64,000 bases of DNA from Streptacidiphilus sp. ASG 303 (GTDB lineage Bacteria; Actinomycetota; Actinomycetes; Streptomycetales; Streptomycetaceae). The translations under genes and the position numbers were made by a program. The stretch covers positions 140,067 through 204,066 of the forward strand of contig NZ_JAJLRA010000011.1 in assembly GCF_020991365.1 (NCBI RefSeq), given 5' to 3'. Shown in pieces: positions 26,667-34,608 of the stretch. The notes below the pieces were generated by a model. It was not told where the DNA came from and did not search any database. It saw nothing but the letters and a program-made list of their open reading frames with translations. Position 1 is the first letter of the stretch. The number at the start of each line of letters is the position of its first letter.

Positions 26667-28091
26667 TCAGCCGGCGGTCGACGCCCGGATCTCGCTGTAC
26701 GGCGAGTAGTTGCCGGCCGCGTCATAGGTACGGGCCCGGTACTCGTAGGTGCGCCCGTCGGCGGGCAGCGGGTCGCAGACGGTGACGGTGGCGGGGTCGA
26801 GGCGCGGGTCGTACGCCTTGTGCAGGACCACCGACCGGGTGTCCGTCCCGGCCTCGCGGCGTTCGATCTCGAATCCGGCGAAGTCGCGGATCGGGGACGG
26901 CGTGTCGTCGGTCGCGGTCGCCCGGATGCCGCCCGTGCAGGAGCCCAGGGACAGCTCGGGGGCCCGGGCCGGGGCGATGCCGTCGGGGATGCCGAGCCAG
27001 AGCTCGTTGGCGGCGGTGGCGTCGAGCCAGTCGGGGTTGTAGGTGGTGGTGCCGCCGTCGTTGGTGACGAGGACGCGGTAGTGGCGGGTCTCGCCGTCGG
27101 CGGCGACGGGGCCGGCGGTCCAGGTGCTGCCCCGGGTGGTGCCGAGCGGGACCCACCTGTAGGAGCCGTCCACCTTGTCGTTGCTGAGGACCGTGTAGTG
27201 GTCGAAGTGCGGCTCCGTGTTGAGCGGCCACGTCAGGGCGACCTTGCCGGTCGCCCTGTCGTACGTGCCGGTCAGGGAGGTCACCACGGGCAGGGGGCGG
27301 ACGATGGTGTCCACGCTGCCCGACGAGGTGTTGCCCGCCTTGTCCCTGGCGCGCACCTCGTAGGAGTAGGGCGTGCGGTCGTCCGGGTTGACCAGGGGGT
27401 CGGTGTAGCTGCGGGCGGCGGTCGTGGCGACCGTCGTCCAGGTGCCGGAGCCGACGGGCCGCCGGTGGAGCGAGTAGCCCGCCAGGTCCATCTCCTTGTT
27501 GGCGGACCAGGAGACGGTCGTCCTGCGGGTCCTGGTGTCGTAGGCGGTCCTCACACCGGTGGGGGCGAGCGGCTTCGTGCTGTCGTACGCGGCCGACGTC
27601 CGGGGCGTGTACGTGAACGCGACCTTGGCGGCGCCGCTCCAGTTCACGTAGTCGACGCGCAGGGTGTGCCTGCCGGAGGGGACGGTGAGGTTGACGCCCT
27701 TGGAGCGGGCGGTGTCGCCGGTGCCCGTCCACAGGTCGATCCTGCGGACGCCGTCCAGGTAGACGCGGACGCCGTCGGTGGCGGAGGCGGTGAACGTGAA
27801 GGGGCCGCCGGAGCCGAAGTCGCGCGTCACCGACCAGCGGACACCGAAGTTGTCCGACGGCACACCGGTGGCCGGGCTGCCGGACCAGCTCTGGCTGATG
27901 ACGTCGTCGCAGTCGGTGCGCACCGCGGAGCCGGAGAACGCGGTGTTCTTGTAGAACGTCCGCTGGTAGACGTTGGCCGAGCAGGCGGCGGCGGCCGCCG
28001 CCTGCGGGGCGGCGGCGGCCAGCAGACCGCCGAGGGCGACGGCGGACAGAGCGCCGCCGGTCAGGACGGCGACGGATCTCTTCTGGTGCAC
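26667..28091 (-). CDS. secreted protein with PA14-like and fibronectin type III domains
   Basis: This 474-residue protein has a signal peptide (basic start VHQKRSV, hydrophobic core, cleavage near the AAAAA run at about 31-35). A PA14-like domain (about 40-165) has YLDGVRRIDLW and RVDYVNWSGAAKVAFTY. Several FN3-like modules follow, with WSANKEMDLAGYSLHRR and YSYEVRARDKAGNTSSGSVDT. No catalytic domain is visible, so a carbohydrate- or surface-binding role is likely. The GTG at 28091 has GAAAGG 5 nt upstream and gives an ideal signal peptide. Confidence 0.82.
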   Translation of the reverse strand: MHQKRSVAVLTGGALSAVALGGLLAAAAPQAAAAAACSANVYQRTFYKNTAFSGSAVRTDCDDVISQSWSGSPATGVPSDNFGVRWSVTRDFGSGGPFTFTASATDGVRVYLDGVRRIDLWTGTGDTARSKGVNLTVPSGRHTLRVDYVNWSGAAKVAFTYTPRTSAAYDSTKPLAPTGVRTAYDTRTRRTTVSWSANKEMDLAGYSLHRRPVGSGTWTTVATTAARSYTDPLVNPDDRTPYSYEVRARDKAGNTSSGSVDTIVRPLPVVTSLTGTYDRATGKVALTWPLNTEPHFDHYTVLSNDKVDGSYRWVPLGTTRGSTWTAGPVAADGETRHYRVLVTNDGGTTTYNPDWLDATAANELWLGIPDGIAPARAPELSLGSCTGGIRATATDDTPSPIRDFAGFEIERREAGTDTRSVVLHKAYDPRLDPATVTVCDPLPADGRTYEYRARTYDAAGNYSPYSEIRASTAG

Positions 28092-28717
28092 GGGGGCCTT
28101 TCGCGCTTGTGCGGGCAGGGACGTACAGCGCGAAGACCCGTGGGACGGCGGGAAGGTTGCACGGCCGCGGCGGGCTGCCGCCCCGGGCCGACGACGTGGA
28201 GGGAGCCGGCGGTGGTCACGGCGTCCGGCGTCCCCCGCCGCGTACGTTCGATCCGGGCCCCGGGGCACGTGCGGGAACCACGTGGTCGCTGCTGGACCCG
28301 GGTGTCCTGGCAGCCGTCCCGATCCGGGGTCGTCCGCCGTCGTCGACGGCAGCGTCGGAAGTCGGCGCACCAGCTTCGTCCGCGGGCAGACCACCCCTGG
28401 TTCCTCTGATCACACCCCGGGCGCCGGCAGAGTGACGTGAGGGCCTGCTGCTCCGGGGTCGCCTGGACGATCAACGCTGTGACCTGCGACCGAGTGGTCA
28501 ACGGTCGTCAGCGTTGGTCGTCGCCGGGTGCCCGCGGGGCCTGGACCGCCTTCGAGGACGAGGCCGGGCAGACGGGGGCGAAGGAGCCGCCCGGGACAGC
28601 GCACGCCTGCAGGCACGGCCTCCGCCGGCAGCCGGACGTGCCCGGTGCCGGACCACCGCGGCGCACCGCTGGGCGTCCCGCCCGGCCCCGGCGCCCCGGC
28701 CGGCGACGCCGCGCCTT
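28092..28717. other. 626-bp intergenic region without recognisable gene
   Basis: This separates two minus-strand genes. Open frames exist on both strands, including a minus frame starting near 28501 that begins MTTRSQVTALIVQATPEQQ. None shows sustained third-position GC bias or a known domain. Base composition is slightly lower in GC near 28430-28520. It should contain the promoter of the secreted PA14/FN3 protein. Confidence 0.45.
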
Positions 28718-29134
28718 TCATGTGGGCGTGGAGGTCCTGCCCGTCTTCTCCGCCCGCGTCCTCGTGCACCCGACGCCCCAGAGGACAAAGGGCACTCCCA
28801 CGGCCAAGGCCGCCTCGACCGCAGCCAGGATCAAGAATCCGCGGGTGACACCCGCGGACAGGGTGATCCCCAGGGCAACGGCGGCACCGACGGAGAAACC
28901 CAACGACGGACGCCAGTCGTCGGTACGGATCACCGTCCAGCCCAGCGGCGGGAGCGAAAGGACCGCGACGACGGCGACGACGGTGTACCAGCCGTAGCCG
29001 TCCGGCGCCTCGCACGCCGCACCCCGGCTGTCGTAAACCCAGTCGCACCCCCCCTCGACGACCCCGGTCACACCCCAGCCGAACGCCACAGCGAAGCACA
29101 GCCCGTAGAGGGCTCCCCACCCCTTGCTGTTCAT
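28718..29134 (-). CDS. four-segment membrane protein of unknown function
   Basis: This 138-residue protein has four predicted hydrophobic segments (about 5-25, 50-70, 76-95 and 101-122) and a short basic C-terminus. A loop between segments 1 and 2 carries two Cys (GGCDWVYDSRGAACEAP) that could form a disulfide outside. I recognise no family. It lies just outside the integrative-element remnant. Confidence 0.6.
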   Translation of the reverse strand: MNSKGWGALYGLCFAVAFGWGVTGVVEGGCDWVYDSRGAACEAPDGYGWYTVVAVVAVLSLPPLGWTVIRTDDWRPSLGFSVGAAVALGITLSAGVTRGFLILAAVEAALAVGVPFVLWGVGCTRTRAEKTGRTSTPT

Positions 29135-29554
29135 GCCCGGATGCTACTGGGGCGCCTCGGCCGGCCGGTCTTCCGATGGTCCCGGCCCTCTCTGCAGGGA
29201 CCGCCGGACCAGCCGGGCGCGCCTCGCACACCTCACATGCGCTCCCTGTGGCGCGGTGCCGGTGCACGGCAGGGGTCCGTGCGGCCTGTTGGACCCTTCG
29301 AGTTCGGCCTCCGCATGCCCACCGATCCAGAGCACCCGCACTCCACCGCCGACATCCCCGCCGCCCACCGGTTCAGCGGTTCCGGGTCCCTGCGCCGGGC
29401 CGGAGCCGGCACCGCCGGAGCCCGGAGCGCACGCCACCCGGGTCGGGTGCACCGGTCGCATGAGGTCGGACCCCGCGTGGCCGTCGCCACCCAAGGATCC
29501 GGCCATCACTCGCACGGCGTCGCGGAACGACCACCCGGGGGGCGCTGCCGCCAA

Positions 29555-29646
29555 AACGCCCCGGGCCTTCTCGGCTCCGGGGCGTTCGTGCTGGTCGTGC
29601 TGTGTGCCACAGGCAGGATTCGAACCTGCGACACCCGCTTTAGGAG
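29555..29646. repeat. left direct repeat (att site) of the integrative element
   Basis: This 92-bp copy matches 32835-32925 with one inserted base and two substitutions. It comprises the tRNA terminator hairpin (AACGCCCCGG...CCGGGGCGTT) and the 3' 42 nt of the tRNA-Arg gene. One mismatch (A at 29609) would break an acceptor-stem pair, so this copy is not part of a working tRNA. Confidence 0.9.
29605..29646 (-). pseudogene. 3' fragment of tRNA-Arg(CCT)
   Basis: This is 42 nt matching the tRNA 3' half from the anticodon loop to the discriminator base, with one substitution. It is the displaced chromosomal end after element integration. No 5' half follows it. Confidence 0.9.
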
Positions 29647-29742
29647 TTCGAGCCGGGCTTCGCGCGGCTTGCCGGAATCCGTGCTCGGGCCCATTGCCTG
29701 GTCCCTGCCCGGATGGACAGATCCGCCGGCCTCCGGCGACGT

Positions 29743-29763
29743 TGATGTCACCTGGTGATGTCA
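29743..29763. promoter_or_regulatory. paired TGATGTCA boxes (candidate integrase arm-type sites, left)
   Basis: TGATGTCA occurs at 29743-29750 and 29756-29763, a 13-bp period. The same pair with the same period occurs at 32803-32823 inside the other end. They overlap the 3' end of the left cargo gene. Confidence 0.5.
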
Positions 29764-30147
29764 CTTCGCAGAGCGCTTACGCGCCGCCAGTCGCCTTGGC
29801 CTGCGATGGCGTTGCCCTGCTGCACGCTGTTGGGCTTCCACGATGGCGACTGCCTGCGGATCGCTGATCAGGTCGTAGTCGCAAACCAAAAGCGGGTCGT
29901 CGTCCTCGGTGAGGAGGTGGCGCAACGTATCGATGTGGCGCTCGGGGCTCACGAGCAGCCTCTTTGACTCCAGCCAGGCGGCCAGGCCGCCATCATCGCC
30001 CCGCACCGGTACACCGTAGCCAGTCAGGCCGGCGTAGTCATGGCTGATCTCCGGGTGCAGGCGTGGTTGTTCCAGTGCCGCGGATACCGGTACCCGCCCC
30101 AGGCCGCACAAGGGGTCGAGGGGGCGTCCTCGGTCGGCATCCGTCAT
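29761..30147 (-). CDS. unknown cargo protein of the element
   Basis: This 128-residue hydrophilic protein has a central block GLAAWLESKRLLVSPERHIDTLRHLL and LVCDYDLISDPQAVAIVEAQQRAAG, with a strongly basic C-terminus (RRPRRLAARKRSAK). No family is recognised. Third codon positions are less GC-biased than in neighbours, consistent with foreign origin. The start at 30147 is uncertain, because no clear Shine-Dalgarno is visible. It is divergent from the next gene with about 130 bp between them. Confidence 0.5.
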   Translation of the reverse strand: MTDADRGRPLDPLCGLGRVPVSAALEQPRLHPEISHDYAGLTGYGVPVRGDDGGLAAWLESKRLLVSPERHIDTLRHLLTEDDDPLLVCDYDLISDPQAVAIVEAQQRAAGQRHRRPRRLAARKRSAK

Positions 30148-30276
30148 CGTCGGCCGCCCGGGGACGGCCCCCGGACAGGCCGAGGCAGCAGCTTCGGCGG
30201 GGAAGGACGGAGGCCGTCTCGGTTGTCCGTGGCACCGCCTATGCTCTCGCCGAGTCGAATGAGGGAGGACGGCATC

Positions 30277-30696
30277 ATGGGTGGCAATGGCTGGTTCCAG
30301 ACCGGTCCGTACCACGAGGATCTGTCGGCTGCGTTTCGCCGGGCGCAGGAGGAATCTCTGGTGAATCAGGGAGACGGATTCGAGGGCCGGAGCATCGATG
30401 ATCTCTGGATGGATCCGGAGTGGTGGGAATACATCGGCACCGGCGGCACCGGCTCGGTCGTGGACCAGTACGCACTGATTGCTCCGGATGCGGAGGAGGA
30501 GTTCGGCACCATGCGGCCGCTGACCGAGCAAGAGGTACGGGAGTGGGCGCCAGGCGGCAGACCGACGTACGCCGAGTGGTCCAAGGCACTGGACGAGCTG
30601 GAGTTCTACCCGGGGCGCGGGTCTGGAAGGTGCACCGTCCTTTACGACGATGGCAAACCAGTGGAAATGGTGTATTGGGGAGTCACCGCAGACTGA
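30277..30696 (+). CDS. unknown cargo protein (conserved Streptomyces hypothetical type)
   Basis: This 139-residue acidic protein starts MGGNGWFQTGPYHEDLSAAF and has Trp-rich DDLWMDPEWWEYIGTGGTGSV and a C-terminal CTVLYDDGKPVEMVYWGVTAD. I recall similar proteins as frequent uncharacterised Streptomyces families, but no function is known to me. GGGAGGA 7 nt upstream fixes the ATG. Its GC content is visibly lower than that of core genes here. An immunity-like or antitoxin-like role is possible but unsupported. Confidence 0.68.
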   Translation: MGGNGWFQTGPYHEDLSAAFRRAQEESLVNQGDGFEGRSIDDLWMDPEWWEYIGTGGTGSVVDQYALIAPDAEEEFGTMRPLTEQEVREWAPGGRPTYAEWSKALDELEFYPGRGSGRCTVLYDDGKPVEMVYWGVTAD

Positions 30697-31012
30697 GCCA
30701 GGTGTCCGACGTCCTCAGGATCCTCGTCGGTCATGGATGGGCTTGGTAGCCCGACGGCCCTGTTGCCCGCTTGGTGGATCTCCCGACCTCGGTGAGCCGT
30801 CGCGGGCGTTGACGCGATCTTCGGCAGGTGTCCTGCCGGCGCCGGGCCGTGGCCGGCTCGGACGCCCAGCAGACAGCGGATCAACCCGGTGGGCCCAACC
30901 CGGCTTCAGCGTTCGACAACCGGCACGCCTTCACACCGTACGGAACGCAACCGACACCGCCCCCCGCGCGTCACACGAGCACAGCCTCCGACATCCGACA
31001 GGACGACCCCGC
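30697..31012. other. 316-bp intergenic region upstream of the FG-GAP gene
   Basis: This separates two plus-strand genes inside the element. GC content is lower than average. No gene, strong hairpin or promoter could be identified with confidence. Confidence 0.4.
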
Positions 31013-32419
31013 ATGCGCAAACCTATGTCCTCCCTGCTTGCCGTCGTCGCCACCGGCGCGCTGGCGATCGGTGCTCTGAGTCTGCTCCCCGAATCGGCGT
31101 CGGCTACGGGCTCCGGCCTCCAGGGCGACTTCAACGGGGACGGCTACCGCGACCTCGCCATGGGATCCGGCGGCGGCGCCGGACGGGTCACCGTGATCTA
31201 CGGCTCCGCCAAGGGGCTGCCCGACGGCAGGCGCGTCACCATCCACCAGAACTCACCGGGTGTGCCGGGCAGCAACGAGACCGGCGACGAGTTCGGCGCC
31301 GCGCTGGCGGTCGGGGACATGGACCACGACGGATACAGCGACCTCGTCGTGGGCGTACCGGGCGAGAGGATCGGGAACGGCGAGTTCCCGCAGGGGGACC
31401 TCGTCGTGCTGTGGGGTGGGAGCGGGGGCCTCACCGGCGGCACCTCCCTGCCGGGCGGCCTCCAGTCCGGCACACCGGAAGGGTCCGCCGCCAGGCAGGT
31501 CGGCACCGGCGACTTCAACCACGACGGCCGCACCGACCTGGCCTTCACCGTCAACGGGGCGCTGCGGGTGGTACTCGGCCCGATCACCCGGGCCGGGGGC
31601 ACCGGGGCCGTCTCGATGGTCTCGCCGGTCGCGGAGGGCACCTGGATCGGCGAATTCACCGTTGGTGACTTCGACGGCGACGGCCGCAGCGACGTGGTCT
31701 ACAACGAGGATGCTGTGCCGGAGATGGAAACCGACCACGGCGCCTACGGACTCCAGTACCTGCACAGCACGTCCAGCGGGCTGGTGGCCGACGGCGCCCT
31801 GCCGCTCCCGAACCCGCTGTACAGCAGAATGTCCCTCGCCGCCGGGGACATCGACCACGACGGCCGCGCCGATCTGGCCTTCACCACGAGCGGCGGTGTC
31901 AGCGTCTACTACGGCGAAGCAGGCTCCCTGGGCGCCACCCGCAAGCCCGTCACCATCTCCGAGGCGACCCCGGGTGTCGCCGGCGACAACGACGCGTGGG
32001 ACAGCTTCGGCGCAGCCCTCGCCTTCGGCGACGTCGACGGCGACACCTACGCCGACCTGCTGGTCGGCAACCCGACCGAGCGCCTTGGCGCCGACGCCTC
32101 CATCCAGAACGCAGGCACCATCACCCTGCTGCACGGCTCAGCCCAAGGCATCAACACCGCCCGCACCCAGACCTTCAACCAGGACAGCACCGGCGTCCCC
32201 GGGCACGCCGAACCCGGCGACCGCTTCGGATCCCGACTCCAGCTCGGCGACTTCAACCACGACGGCCGGGCGGACCTGGCAGCCACCGCCTCCGGCGAGA
32301 ACGGGACCGGAACGGTCTGGGCCTTCCCCGGCACCGCCAACAACCTCACCAGCACCGGCTCCGCCTACTTCGGCCCCCCGGCCGGCGCCACCGGCTTCGG
32401 CGCGCCACTCGCCGACTGA
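31013..32419 (+). CDS. secreted FG-GAP repeat (integrin-like beta-propeller) protein
   Basis: This 468-residue protein has a Sec signal peptide (hydrophobic core LLAVVATGALAIGAL, cleavage near SASA). At least seven FG-GAP calcium-binding loops follow: DFNGDGYRDL, DMDHDGYSDL, DFNHDGRTDL, DFDGDGRSDV, DIDHDGRADL, DVDGDTYADL and DFNHDGRADL. This predicts a complete extracellular propeller with no extra catalytic domain. Such proteins are abundant in Streptomyces; ligand and role are unknown. AGGA lies 9 nt before the ATG. It ends only 72 bp before the integrase remnant, so its original neighbours have been lost. Confidence 0.85.
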   Translation: MRKPMSSLLAVVATGALAIGALSLLPESASATGSGLQGDFNGDGYRDLAMGSGGGAGRVTVIYGSAKGLPDGRRVTIHQNSPGVPGSNETGDEFGAALAVGDMDHDGYSDLVVGVPGERIGNGEFPQGDLVVLWGGSGGLTGGTSLPGGLQSGTPEGSAARQVGTGDFNHDGRTDLAFTVNGALRVVLGPITRAGGTGAVSMVSPVAEGTWIGEFTVGDFDGDGRSDVVYNEDAVPEMETDHGAYGLQYLHSTSSGLVADGALPLPNPLYSRMSLAAGDIDHDGRADLAFTTSGGVSVYYGEAGSLGATRKPVTISEATPGVAGDNDAWDSFGAALAFGDVDGDTYADLLVGNPTERLGADASIQNAGTITLLHGSAQGINTARTQTFNQDSTGVPGHAEPGDRFGSRLQLGDFNHDGRADLAATASGENGTGTVWAFPGTANNLTSTGSAYFGPPAGATGFGAPLAD

Positions 32420-32490
32420 CACTCCATCCCTGCACGTCGGCCTGCACACCATCCGCACCACAGACGGCCCCGGCCACCCGGCCGGGGCCC

Positions 32491-32805
32491 ACCCGCACCG
32501 GACGGCCGGTCGAGCCGCGCAACCTGTACCGGTCGTTCACGCGGGTCGCTCAAAGGGCCGGCCTGCGAGTGATCCGGCTGCACGACGCCCGGCACGGCTG
32601 CGCGACGCTGCTGACCGCGGCCGGGGTGGCGCCGCGCGTGGTGATGGAGATCCTCGGGCACAGTCAGATCAGCATCACCATGGATGTCTACACGCACGTG
32701 GTGCAGGACACCCAGCGGGAGGCGATCAGCCATATGGGCCGGCTGCTCCAGCGGCGCCGCCCGGCTGGTGGGCCGCCCTCGTCTCCCGAAAATCTCCCAT
32801 GTTGA
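32491..32805 (+). pseudogene. C-terminal remnant of a tyrosine recombinase (integrase)
   Basis: The 104 in-frame codons to the TGA at 32803 match the catalytic end of actinobacterial phage-type integrases. They include RPVEPRNLYRSFTRVA, HDARHGCATLL (box II HxxR), LGHSQISITMDVYTH (GH and the tyrosine nucleophile) and a basic end. The N-terminal arm-binding and core-binding domains and the box I arginine are missing, with no start codon or ribosome site nearby. The gene is inactive. Its 3' end points at the att site, the usual int-att arrangement. Confidence 0.88.
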
Positions 32806-32823
32806 TGTCATCCGGTGATGTCA
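32803..32823. promoter_or_regulatory. paired TGATGTCA boxes (candidate integrase arm-type sites, right)
   Basis: TGATGTCA occurs at 32803-32810 and 32816-32823, matching the pair at 29743-29763 in sequence, orientation and 13-bp period. The first box overlaps the integrase stop codon. Confidence 0.5.
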
Positions 32824-32834
32824 TCCGGCACGAC

Positions 32835-32925
32835 AACGCCCCGGGCCTTCTGGCTCCGGGGCGTTCGCGCTGGTCGTGCTGTGTGCCCCAGGCAGGATTC
32901 GAACCTGCGACACCCGCTTTAGGAG
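32835..32925. repeat. right direct repeat (att site) of the integrative element
   Basis: This 91-bp copy contains the tRNA-Arg terminator hairpin (10-bp arms 32835-32844 and 32856-32865) and the 3' half of the intact tRNA gene, ending in the anticodon loop at 32925. The identity stops there, which places the crossover region within the tRNA 3' half or its flank. Confidence 0.9.
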
Positions 32926-32956
32926 AGCGGTGCTCTATCCCCTGAGCTACTGAGGC
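32884..32956 (-). tRNA. tRNA-Arg (anticodon CCT)
   Basis: This 73-nt cloverleaf has acceptor stem GCCTCAG paired with CTGGGGC (one G-U) and discriminator A. The D-arm is AGCTCAGGGGATAGAGC, the anticodon loop CTCCTAA (CCT at 32923-32921) and the T-arm GCAGGTTCGAATCCTGC. CCA is not encoded. It reads AGG codons, which are rare in this genome. Its 3' half is the attachment site of the adjacent integrative element and remains intact after integration. Confidence 0.95.
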
Positions 32957-33367
32957 GCGGACGTGTCGAGATCTCCGGAGAGGACCCCGCGGGGGAGCCT
33001 CGGCCGTGAACGCAAACCGTCCGGAGCCCTTCCCCTGCCTCGGGCGAGGGCACATGCGCTGCGGGCAGGCAGGCAGATGCCGACGTCGGACGGCCGAGGG
33101 TTCGGACCTGGGGACAGCGTAGCGGACCCGCACCGGGTGGGGTGCAGGCCCGCGATCGGAACGTGTCCGGCGCGGCCCGGTCGCCGGGAGCCGCCGTGCA
33201 CCCCTCGCCGCCTGCCGCGGCCCGGCCGCCCGGCGTCGGCCGCGGAGGCATGGCCGCGGAGGCATGGCCGCCCTGCGTAGCATGCCCCCGAAATCCCGTC
33301 GTCCGACCGGCCGTCGGCACACCGGCGGAACCCGTCGGCAGACCGGCAGAACAGGGAGGCAGGAGGA
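32957..33367. other. 411-bp intergenic region between tRNA-Arg and the regulator gene
   Basis: It must hold the tRNA promoter (minus strand) and the regulator promoter. A 14-bp unit GCGGAGGCATGGCC is directly repeated around 33242-33269. I could not assign convincing -10/-35 elements. Confidence 0.4.
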
Positions 33368-34522
33368 GTGGACGCGTCGGAGGCCGCCCCGGGGACACCG
33401 GCCGCGACGGGGCCGGGCTCCTCCCTCACGGGCCTCGGCCTGGGTCCGGAGGAGGACAGGGTCTACCGGCTGCTGGTGGACCGGCCCGGCAGCACACCGG
33501 AGGAGCTCGCCGCCGGGCCGGACGGGGTCGCGGCCGTGACCCGCGCCCTGGAGTCCCTGGTCGCCGCCGGCCTGGCCGGCGCGGACGTGGGCGACGGCAC
33601 CGCACGCTACCGGGCCGCGCCCCCGCTGCTGGCCCTGGCGTCGCGGGTGGAGGCCCGGCGTGCCGAGCTGCACCGGACGGAGTCCCTGGTCAGCGACCTC
33701 GCCGAGCGGCACCGGCTCGCCCAGTCGAGGGTCTCGGGCGCCCCCGTCGAGGTGCTGACCGGGGCCGCCGCCATCCGTGGCCGCCTGCTGTCGATGCAGC
33801 AGGACGCGGTCGACGAGGTGTGCTCGATGGTCCCGGCGATCCGGACCCAGGTGATCACCTTCGCGGACAACGCGGAGGCGGCCGAGCACGACCTCCGGCA
33901 GCGGGGCGTGGCCATCCGGAGCGTCGTGGCGCGCGGCTGGCTGGAGCGGCCCGGGACGGCGGAGGCCCTTACCGGCATGGTCGCCCAGGGCCAGCAGATC
34001 TCGGTGGTCGACGATCTGCCGATCAAGCTCGTGGTCGTGGACCGGAGGGTCGCCCTGCTGCCGCTGGACCCGGACCGCGAGGACGCGGAGCCGGCCGCCC
34101 TCGTCGTCCACCGCACCGGCCTGGTCGTCGCCATGGCCTCGCTCTTCGAGCAGTACTTCGCACGGGGGCGGCGGCTGCGGTCGCACGCCTCCGGGGGCGT
34201 CGCGCCCGGGGACGGCCGGGAGCCGCGGATCGACGCGGTGGACCGGCGGATCCTCGCCCTGCTGCACATCGGGCTGAACGACTCGGCGATCGCCCGCCAC
34301 CTGGGCATGGGCTACCGCACGGTGCAGCGGCGGCTGCAGGCGCTGATGGGCCTCGCCGGTGCCGCGACCCGCTTCCAGCTCGGCTGGTACGCGGCCGAGA
34401 GCGGCTGGATCGAGGAGACGGCCTCCGGCGGGGGCGGCCGGCCCCCGGCCGCCGGCGAGGCGTGCGAGGCGTGCGAGGCGCATTCACGCCGGGGCGCGTT
34501 CACGCCCCCGGCGGTCCCTTGA
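33368..34522 (+). CDS. TrmB-like / LuxR-type HTH transcriptional regulator
   Basis: This 384-residue protein has an N-terminal winged-helix TrmB-like domain (about 27-85: EDRVYRLLVDRPGSTPEELA), a middle region with a phospholipase-D-like ligand fold (about 125-270), and a C-terminal LuxR-type helix-turn-helix (about 295-345: ALLHIGLNDSAIARHLGMGYRTVQRRL). Such regulators are common in Streptomyces, often beside genes for secreted peptidases or secondary metabolism. Here the M4 protease follows after 86 bp on the same strand, so it is a plausible activator target. The predicted start is a GTG preceded by GGGAGG. Confidence 0.8.
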   Translation: MDASEAAPGTPAATGPGSSLTGLGLGPEEDRVYRLLVDRPGSTPEELAAGPDGVAAVTRALESLVAAGLAGADVGDGTARYRAAPPLLALASRVEARRAELHRTESLVSDLAERHRLAQSRVSGAPVEVLTGAAAIRGRLLSMQQDAVDEVCSMVPAIRTQVITFADNAEAAEHDLRQRGVAIRSVVARGWLERPGTAEALTGMVAQGQQISVVDDLPIKLVVVDRRVALLPLDPDREDAEPAALVVHRTGLVVAMASLFEQYFARGRRLRSHASGGVAPGDGREPRIDAVDRRILALLHIGLNDSAIARHLGMGYRTVQRRLQALMGLAGAATRFQLGWYAAESGWIEETASGGGGRPPAAGEACEACEAHSRRGAFTPPAVP

Positions 34523-34608
34523 TCGCAGGGATCCGGCTCGGAACCATCGGTCCGTCAACGGGGCGGAGGCCGGACGGCGTCCGCACGTTCGTGTCCCAGG
34601 AGGCTTTC

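Larger units (their letters stand above)
29555..32925. mobile_element. decayed tRNA-Arg(CCT)-integrated element (about 3.3 kb)
   Basis: Two about 91-bp direct repeats bound this segment, spaced 3280 bp apart. The right copy completes an intact tRNA-Arg gene and the left copy is only its 3' half. Inside are two small genes of lower GC, an FG-GAP protein and the C-terminal 104 codons of a tyrosine recombinase adjacent to the intact tRNA. Paired TGATGTCA boxes lie inside each end. Such organisation is classic for actinobacterial integrative elements (pSAM2-like and AICE relatives); replication and transfer genes are missing, so the element is a deletion remnant. Confidence 0.88.

Noticed and set aside
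28061..28501. Minus-strand frame of 146 codons overlapping the start of the secreted protein
   Set aside because: No domain, weak codon bias and overlap with the signal peptide region of the better-supported gene.
29605..29646. A second functional tRNA-Arg gene
   Set aside because: Only the 3' half is present, followed by unrelated sequence, and one acceptor-stem base is changed.
33142..34608. N-terminal extension of the M4 protease frame over the regulator gene
   Set aside because: The frame is open upstream but overlaps the TrmB/LuxR-type gene in another frame. The TTG at 34609 has a good ribosome site and gives a proper signal peptide.
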